Below are positions 58,765 through 64,000 of a DNA stretch of 64,000 nucleotides, one piece after another. The notes below the pieces were generated by a model. That model did no database searches and was not told the DNA's origin. It worked only from the letters and a program-made list of their open reading frames with translations. A program made the translations under genes and the position numbers. Source of the DNA: Pseudotabrizicola sp. (GTDB taxonomy: Bacteria; Pseudomonadota; Alphaproteobacteria; Rhodobacterales; Rhodobacteraceae); the NCBI RefSeq assembly GCF_030656345.1, contig NZ_JAUSNR010000023.1, positions 210,194 to 274,193 of the forward strand. The letters run 5' to 3'. The stretch's first letter is position 1; every line of letters begins with the position of its first letter.

Positions 58765-59976
58765 CTAGACCCGTTCGATGATGGTGGCCGCCCCCATACC
58801 AGAGGCGATGCACAATGTGGCCAGCCCCACGCCCTTGCCGGTCCGCTCCAGCTCATCCAGCAGGGTGCCGATGATGATCGCCCCGGTCGCGCCCAGCGGG
58901 TGGCCCATGGCGATGGAGCCGCCGTTCGGGTTCACCTTGGCCGGGTCCACATTAAAGGCCTGCATGAAGCGCAGCACCACGCTGGCAAAGGCTTCGTTCA
59001 CCTCGAACAGGTCAATGTCGCTGATGCTCATGCCCGCGTCGTGCAGGATCTTTTCGGTGACGGGCACCGGGCCGGTCAGCATGATGGTCGGATCGGTGCC
59101 GATCTTGGCGGTCGCGCGGATGCGGGCGCGGGGCTTCAGCCCATGGGCCTTGCCGAATTCAGCGTTGCCGATCAGCACGGCGGCGGCACCATCGACGATG
59201 CCCGACGAATTGCCGGCATGGTGGATGTGATTGATCCGTTCCAGATGCGGGTATTTCATCATGGCGATCTTGTCGAAACCGGGCATCACCTCGCCCATAT
59301 CCTTGAAAGCAGGTTTCAGCGCCCCAAGCGCCTGCATGTCCGTGCCGGGGCGCATGTATTCATCGGTGGACAGGATCGGCAGACCGTTCTGGTCGCGGAT
59401 GGTGATGACCGATTTGGCAAAGCGGTTGTCCTGCCACGCCGCCGCCGCCCGGCGCTGCGATTCCATGGCCAGGGCATCGGCCATGTCGCGGGTGAAGCCG
59501 TATTCGGTGGCGATGATATCGGCCGAAATCCCCTGCGGCACGAAATAGGTCTTCATCGCCAGTGACGGATCGACAGCAATCGCAGCACCATCACTGCCCA
59601 TGGCCACCCGGCCCATCATCTCGACGCCGCCAGCGATATAGGCCTGACCGGCCCCCGCCTTGACCTGATTAGCGGCAAGGTTCACAGCCTCCATCCCGCT
59701 GGCGCAGAATCGGTTGATGGCAAGGCCGGGGATGCTTTCGTCAAGATCCGACAGCAACACTGCCGAGCGCGCAAGGCAGCCGCCCTGCTCACCCACCTGG
59801 GTCACATTGCCCCAGATCACATCCTCGACCGCGTGGCCCTCCAGCCCGTTGCGGTCCTTGACCGCATTCAGGATTTTGGCCGACAGCGCAACCGAGGTCA
59901 GCTCGTGCAGGCTGCCGTCCGGGCGACCCTTGCCGCGCGGGCTGCGAATGGCGTCATAGATAAAGGCGTCTGACAT
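58765..59976 (-). CDS. Acetyl-CoA C-acyltransferase (thiolase, FadA type)
   Basis: 403 aa thiolase II. Nucleophile Cys in GGCLARSAV/INRFCASGMEAVNLAANQ region (CASGME), His in MGHPLGATGA and base Cys in LCIASGMGAATI. Gene order GST, thiolase, NTF2-like, FadB/J-like with small gaps argues for one operon giving the last two steps of the beta-oxidation spiral. GAGAGGATACC precedes the start. Confidence 0.95.
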   Translation of the reverse strand: MSDAFIYDAIRSPRGKGRPDGSLHELTSVALSAKILNAVKDRNGLEGHAVEDVIWGNVTQVGEQGGCLARSAVLLSDLDESIPGLAINRFCASGMEAVNLAANQVKAGAGQAYIAGGVEMMGRVAMGSDGAAIAVDPSLAMKTYFVPQGISADIIATEYGFTRDMADALAMESQRRAAAAWQDNRFAKSVITIRDQNGLPILSTDEYMRPGTDMQALGALKPAFKDMGEVMPGFDKIAMMKYPHLERINHIHHAGNSSGIVDGAAAVLIGNAEFGKAHGLKPRARIRATAKIGTDPTIMLTGPVPVTEKILHDAGMSISDIDLFEVNEAFASVVLRFMQAFNVDPAKVNPNGGSIAMGHPLGATGAIIIGTLLDELERTGKGVGLATLCIASGMGAATIIERV

Positions 59977-59988
59977 GGTATCCTCTCC

Positions 59989-60648
59989 TTATGCCCGGTC
60001 CGACGGGTTGCCGGGCATCAATTCATAGGGGTGTTTCCAGCCGGGCAGTGCCGCAATACGGTCAAGCCAGGCGTCGATATGGGGCCAGTCCTTGCGGTCA
60101 AAGCCAAAGGGTTCGGGATAGTAGAGGTAGCCGCAGCACGACAGATCGGCGATGGTCACATGCTCGCCCACCATCCACTCGCGCTGCGCAAGATGGCTGT
60201 TCAGAACATCATAGGCGGCCTTCAGACGGCCCTGCAAATAGGGTACCACGCCCTCTGGCCGCTTGTCAGCCGGCATGAAATTCATCTGAAACCGGACCGT
60301 GCCGATCTGGGTGGACAGTTTGTGATTGTCCCAGAGCAGCCAGCGCAGCACCTCGCTGCGGGCAAAAGGGGTGCTGCCGGTCAGCTGCCCGGTCTTTGCG
60401 ACGATATGCAACAGAATGGCACCCGACTGGGTCAGGACATTCTGCCCGTCCACCAGCACCGGAACCTCCCCCATTTCGTTCAGGGCGCGAAATGCGGCCG
60501 TGCGGGTCTCGCCATTGAAGAAATCGACAAAGTGCGGTCGCCAGGGCGTGCCGGTGAAGGTCAGCGCAAGCGCGCATTTATAGGCGTTGCCACTTTCGCC
60601 AAAGCAATACAGCTCCATCTCGCCTTTGCTCAGTTCTTCCATAGCCAT
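59989..60648 (-). CDS. Glutathione S-transferase family protein
   Basis: 219 aa from ATG 60648 (MAMEELSKGEMELYCFGES), with GGGAGG just upstream; ATG 60642 and 60618 are alternatives. Thioredoxin-like N-domain (CFGESGNAYKCALALTFTG; EMGEVPVLVDGQNVLTQSGAILLHI) and helical C-domain (VGEHVTIADLSCCGYLYY). Only 12 bases from thiolase. May detoxify reactive acyl or aldehyde products. Confidence 0.88.
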   Translation of the reverse strand: MAMEELSKGEMELYCFGESGNAYKCALALTFTGTPWRPHFVDFFNGETRTAAFRALNEMGEVPVLVDGQNVLTQSGAILLHIVAKTGQLTGSTPFARSEVLRWLLWDNHKLSTQIGTVRFQMNFMPADKRPEGVVPYLQGRLKAAYDVLNSHLAQREWMVGEHVTIADLSCCGYLYYPEPFGFDRKDWPHIDAWLDRIAALPGWKHPYELMPGNPSDRA

Positions 60649-60703
60649 CGGCCCTCCCAGACCTGCCGGTGTTACCGGGGGTTTCACACCCCCGGTCCCC
60701 CGT

Positions 60704-60886
60704 GGAGTATTTTCGTCAAGATGAAACAAGGATTGGTTAACCTTGTCACCCTACCCTCAAAAGCGCGGTACAGGCTGGAGAGCCGATGACCGCTCAAGGT
60801 GAAGCCCCGTCCTGAAGCCCCGGATAGCCAAAACGGACAGTTGGGGCGGGGCGGACCAGGCCCATTCATCTTGACCCAAATACTCC
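60704..60886. repeat. Pair of dispersed repeat units, inverted, 139 bases apart
   Basis: GGAGTATTTTCGTCAAGAT (from 60704) and its near reverse complement ending at 60886 (CTTGACCCAAATACTCC); 20 of 22 positions pair. Same family as 5275-5338. The interval 60726-60864 shows no gene. A separate ACCGGGGG/CCCCCGGT hairpin sits at 60674-60696, just upstream of the GST start. Confidence 0.75.
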
Positions 60887-60925
60887 TCGCCGGAGGCGTC
60901 CGCGCTTTTGCGCTTTCTGGCGGTT

Positions 60926-61138
60926 TCAGTGTTTCCGATCCTCCAGTTCCGAATTGAACAGTCGCAGCCTGTGGGTCAGGTTTTCCTTGTGGGTCACGCT
61001 GTCGAAGTGTTCGAACAGGAACGACAGCGCCTCCCCCTCATCCAGCCCCGCCTCGGCGGCAAAGCGCTTCAGGCGACGATAGCCGTCTTCGGTCATGGCG
61101 ACCGGAAAGCGGCGGGTCAGGCGAAAACGTTTGGGCAT
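60926..61138 (-). CDS. Small basic hypothetical protein
   Basis: 70 aa from ATG 61138 (MPKRFRLTRRFPVAMTEDGYRRLKRFAAEAGLD...), with GGAGAGACAAG ahead of it. Strand-helix-helix layout with a basic N-terminus hints at a ribbon-helix-helix-type fold, but this is not certain. Lies between acyl-CoA dehydrogenase and GST on the same strand. Confidence 0.6.
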   Translation of the reverse strand: MPKRFRLTRRFPVAMTEDGYRRLKRFAAEAGLDEGEALSFLFEHFDSVTHKENLTHRLRLFNSELEDRKH

Positions 61139-61234
61139 CTTGTCTCTCCGGCTTGGGCGGGGGGATTTTCCGAAGAAAAATCGTGATCCCCCCAAAGGTG
61201 CTTAACGTCATTTTACGGCGACGTTTTGCGCAGC

Positions 61235-63010
61235 CTAGAACGCCTCTGCAGGCAAGGCCATCACCGGCTCCGCCCCGGTTTCGATGCGCGCGAGGTGCAT
61301 GCCGCAGGCGGGCAGCTGGCGGGCCATGTAGAAGCGGCCGGTTGCGATCTTGGCCTCCAGAAATTCGCGGTCAGCGTCACCGGCGTCTAGCGCCTCATAG
61401 GCCGCCTTTGCCATCCGGGTCCACATCAGGCCAAGGCAGACATGGCCCATCAGATGCATGAAATCATACGACCCCGACAACGCGGCGTTGGGGTTCTTCA
61501 TCCCGGCCTGCATGAAGAACATGCCTGCTTGCTGCAGTTGCTTTGATGCGGTTTTCAGCGGCTCGGCAAAGCCCTTCATCCGGTCATCGCCGTCATGCGC
61601 CTTGCATTCGGCTTTGACCATTTCGAAAAACGCCATCACATGCTTGCCACCGTCCTGCGCCAGTTTGCGCCCGACAAGATCCAGCGCCTGCACGCCGTTG
61701 GCCCCTTCATAAATCATCGCGATCCGGGCATCACGGGCAAACTGGCTCATGCCCCATTCCTCGATATACCCGTGCCCGCCGAACACCTGCTGGGCCTGCA
61801 CCGCCATCTCGAACCCTTTGTCGGTCTGGAAGCCTTTGACCACCGGGATCATCAGGCTGACCAGTCCTTCCGCGGCGGCATCGCCCTGCCGGACCGAGCG
61901 GTCGATCAGATGTGCGGCCCAGAAGGTCAGGGCGCGCGCGCCTTCCACAAAGCTTTTCTGCTCCATCAGGTTGCGGCGAATATCGGGGTGCACGATCAGC
62001 GGATCGGCGGGGCCGGATGGGTTTTCTGCCCCGGTCACGGCGCGGCCCTGAAGCCGGTCTTTCGCATAGGCCAGCGCATTCTGATACGCGGCTTCGGCCT
62101 GCGCATAGCCTTGCAGGCCCACGCCCAGCCGCGCCTCGTTCATCATGGTGAACATGGCACGCATGCCTTTGTGCAGATCGCCCAGCAGCCAGCCTTTCGC
62201 CCCGTCATAGTTCATGACGCAGGTGGCATTGCCGTGGATGCCCATCTTTTCTTCGATCTTGCCGCAGGACAGGGCGTTGCGCGCGCCAAGGCTGCCGTCT
62301 TCGTTCACAAGAACCTTCGGCACGATGAACAGCGAGATGCCCTTGCTGCCCGCACCGCCGCCGGGGGCTTTGGCCAGCACCAGATGAATGATGTTGTCCG
62401 CCAGATCATGTTCCCCGGCCGAGATGAAGATCTTCTGCCCGGTGATCAGATAGCTGCCATCCTCCTGCGGATCGGCCTTGGTGCGCATCAGGCCCAGATC
62501 GGTTCCGCAATGCGGTTCGGTCAGGTTCATGGTGCCGGTCCATTCCAGCGACACCATCTTTGGCAGATAGGTTGCCTTCTGGTCGTCCGAACCCGCCGAC
62601 AGGATGGCGTTGATCGCGCCGTGCGTCAGCCCTTGGTACATGTTGAAGGCCATGTTTGCCGACACGAATATCTCGCCGACGGCGGTGCCCATGACGTAGG
62701 GCAGGTTCTGGCCGCCGAATTCCTCGGGCAGGTCCAACCCGTTCCAACCGCCGTCCTTCAAGGCGTCGAACGCGCCCTTGAATCCGGTCGGCGTGTAAAC
62801 CACACCGTTTTCCAGCCGACAGCCCTCGCGGTCGCCCACAGCGTTAAGCGGCGCCAACACCTCGCCCGCCAGCTTGCCCGCCTCGTCCAGAATGGCAGAA
62901 GTAAAGGCTTGGTCCAGATCGGCGTAACCGGGGATTCCGGTTTCGGTTACGTTCAGCACGTCATGCAAGATGAACTGCATATCCTTGACGGGGGCGGTAT
63001 AGGTCGGCAT
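61235..63010 (-). CDS. Acyl-CoA dehydrogenase with extended C-terminus (DmdC/FadE-like)
   Basis: 591 aa from ATG 63010 ([19 protein letters not shown]), with AGGGAGAGAGAC upstream. FAD-dependent first step of beta-oxidation. Features: [60 protein letters not shown] and the catalytic Glu in [18 protein letters not shown]. The N-terminal and C-terminal ([18 protein letters not shown]) extensions are those of the roughly 590-aa subfamily that includes DmdC, the methylmercaptopropionyl-CoA dehydrogenase. Substrate cannot be assigned. Confidence 0.93.
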   Translation of the reverse strand: MPTYTAPVKDMQFILHDVLNVTETGIPGYADLDQAFTSAILDEAGKLAGEVLAPLNAVGDREGCRLENGVVYTPTGFKGAFDALKDGGWNGLDLPEEFGGQNLPYVMGTAVGEIFVSANMAFNMYQGLTHGAINAILSAGSDDQKATYLPKMVSLEWTGTMNLTEPHCGTDLGLMRTKADPQEDGSYLITGQKIFISAGEHDLADNIIHLVLAKAPGGGAGSKGISLFIVPKVLVNEDGSLGARNALSCGKIEEKMGIHGNATCVMNYDGAKGWLLGDLHKGMRAMFTMMNEARLGVGLQGYAQAEAAYQNALAYAKDRLQGRAVTGAENPSGPADPLIVHPDIRRNLMEQKSFVEGARALTFWAAHLIDRSVRQGDAAAEGLVSLMIPVVKGFQTDKGFEMAVQAQQVFGGHGYIEEWGMSQFARDARIAMIYEGANGVQALDLVGRKLAQDGGKHVMAFFEMVKAECKAHDGDDRMKGFAEPLKTASKQLQQAGMFFMQAGMKNPNAALSGSYDFMHLMGHVCLGLMWTRMAKAAYEALDAGDADREFLEAKIATGRFYMARQLPACGMHLARIETGAEPVMALPAEAF

Positions 63011-63051
63011 GTCTCTCTCCCTTCGCGCGACGATTTGGGTCGATCGGCGCT

Positions 63052-63447
63052 TTATTCGGCTGCTGATTTGCGGAACGAGGCGATCATTTCGGCCCCCCAT
63101 TCCAATTGTCCACTCAACTCGGCGATGGCTTCGTTCAGCTCGTCGCGCTGCTGCTCCATCTGGGTCAGACGACCGCGCGCGATTTCATAGGTGCGCAGCA
63201 GTTGGGTTTCTTGCTGGTCCCCGCGGTCGTACAGGTCCAGCAACTGGCGAATGTCCTCAAGGCTGAACCCGAAGCGTTTACCCCGCAAGATCAGCTTGAG
63301 CCGACCCCGGTCACGACGCGTGAACAAGCGCTTTTGCCCCTGACGGATCGGGAACAGCAGTTCCTTTGATTCGTAGAACCGCAGCGTGCGCGGCGTCACA
63401 TCGAACGCGTCGCACATCTCACGGATGGACATCACTTCTTCGGTCAT
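63052..63447 (-). CDS. MerR family transcription regulator
   Basis: 131 aa from ATG 63447 ([28 protein letters not shown]). Winged HTH signature [15 protein letters not shown], then coiled coil dimerisation ([23 protein letters not shown]). No effector cysteines, so not a metal sensor. Adjacent 41 bases upstream of acyl-CoA dehydrogenase, as in LiuR/PsrA-like control of acyl-CoA breakdown. An ACGTTAACGT palindrome lies upstream. Confidence 0.9.
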   Translation of the reverse strand: MTEEVMSIREMCDAFDVTPRTLRFYESKELLFPIRQGQKRLFTRRDRGRLKLILRGKRFGFSLEDIRQLLDLYDRGDQQETQLLRTYEIARGRLTQMEQQRDELNEAIAELSGQLEWGAEMIASFRKSAAE

Positions 63448-63515
63448 CACAGGATCCCTTACAAGCCACACAGTCCGGGGCAGATGCAGAGTCGTTCCAC
63501 ACCATACAAGAACAG

Positions 63516-63531
63516 TTGACGTTAACGTAAA
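63516..63531. promoter_or_regulatory. Palindromic ACGTTAACGT operator upstream of merR
   Basis: TTGACGTTAACGTAAA, 14 of 16 positions symmetrical with a perfect ACGTTAACGT core, 69 bases before the merR start. Further ACGTC half-sites follow at 63536-63545. MerR regulators of acyl-CoA degradation bind such palindromes, so autoregulation and control of the dehydrogenase are likely (inference). Confidence 0.65.
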
Positions 63532-63565
63532 TATAACGTCACGTCAGTTCTTTCGTGACGCAGTG

Positions 63566-64000
63566 TCAGGGTGTGTAAGCGGAAAAGTGCTTGGCGATGG
63601 CGTCCAGCAATGGGGCGCGTCTGGCGTGTGATTCCATCAGAAGTTCATGTCGTGCGCCAGCCACGCGCAACAACCGCCCCCCGGGCCAGCGCGCGACCCG
63701 ATCCTCGATGGCCGGAATATCCACGATCATTTCATCACCGCCCAAGGCCGTCAGCATGGGCACCGCTGGCGACGGGCGAAGCCCCAGCAGATGGCATTCC
63801 AACAAGGACTGATACAGCCACCGCACGGTCGGCCCGGCAATCTGCACCTCGGGATGCGCCCGCAGGTCCGCCTGCATCGCCTCCCACTCGGCACGGTCGC
63901 TTGTCAGGGTGTTGCCCAAAAAGGCGCCGGTTGCAGCATAACATACCGGGCCGGTGGCCGGTGGCGGTGCATAGCTCGATCCAAGACCAAGGGTACACGC
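63566..64000 (-). CDS. Alpha/beta hydrolase, lysophospholipase-like (partial, 5' end outside window)
   Basis: C-terminal at least 144 residues of a hydrolase; the frame stays open to the window edge (CTLGLGSSYAPPPATGPVCY upstream of the first internal start-like codon). Catalytic Asp is in the GGDEMIVDIPAIEDRV loop and catalytic His in VAGARHELLMES, both usual for PldB-type lysophospholipases; the nucleophile lies outside the window. Upstream of merR, which may share its regulatory region. Confidence 0.8.
   Translation of the reverse strand, partial: ACTLGLGSSYAPPPATGPVCYAATGAFLGNTLTSDRAEWEAMQADLRAHPEVQIAGPTVRWLYQSLLECHLLGLRPSPAVPMLTALGGDEMIVDIPAIEDRVARWPGGRLLRVAGARHELLMESHARRAPLLDAIAKHFSAYTP

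Overview
The window is high-GC chromosomal DNA from an alphaproteobacterium, most likely Rhodobacteraceae (Rhodobacter/Paracoccus/Ruegeria type). This rests on codon usage, on family-typical genes (DUF1285, zf-CHCC, YbjN, DUF2312/GapR families, a core-2/I-branching glycosyltransferase, a beta-oxidation cluster next to a MerR regulator), on dispersed GGAGTATTTnGnTCAAGAT inverted repeats at operon ends, and on a prophage whose genes and order match Mu-like siphophages known from Rhodobacter (RcapMu type).

Left chromosomal flank (1 to about 11.1 kb): 3' end of nth (endonuclease III), a PfkB sugar/adenosine kinase, a DUF115-like protein, a sulfotransferase, a large core-2/I-branching glycosyltransferase, a HIT protein, polA (DNA polymerase I), a GNAT acetyltransferase, a small zinc-finger protein, hydroxypyruvate isomerase and a DUF1285 protein.

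Accessory block (about 11.1 to 53.2 kb): bounded by two identical 57-bp direct repeats (11134-11190 and 53123-53179). Most of it is an apparently intact Mu-like prophage (at least 12061-50515). From left to right it carries a moron-like secreted protein transcribed with the repressor, a divergent operator/promoter region, small early genes, a ParB-like protein, the MuA-type DDE transposase and MuB-type ATPase, a stand-alone DnaA-domain-IV-like protein, DUF3164, GemA, an MT-A70 adenine methylase and a Mor-like activator. The late genes follow: endolysin, holin, Mu gp25-gp28 equivalents with an inserted GapR-like gene, a beta-helix protein placed between terminase and portal, portal, gp30, gpG, protease with nested scaffold start, capsid, then a siphovirus tail module with a -1 frameshift tail chaperone, tape measure and tail tip, and a D12-class adenine methylase at the right end. 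Between the prophage and the right 57-bp repeat sits a lower-GC two-gene operon: a ParB/Srx-fold protein with a helical, possibly HEPN, C-terminus plus a second D12-class adenine methylase. This is the best candidate for an undescribed system.

Right chromosomal flank (53.3 to 64 kb): ybjN-like gene, proC, csaA-like gene and a D-2-hydroxyacid dehydrogenase on the plus strand. On the minus strand is a fatty-acid oxidation cluster: alpha/beta hydrolase (cut by the edge), MerR regulator with an ACGTTAACGT palindrome upstream, acyl-CoA dehydrogenase, small basic protein, then a tight operon of GST, thiolase, NTF2-like protein and FadB/FadJ-like bifunctional enzyme.

The prophage genes overlap by ATGA/GTGA almost throughout, and I saw no frameshift or stop damaging a core gene, so it may still be inducible. 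Its exact termini could not be fixed from sequence alone.
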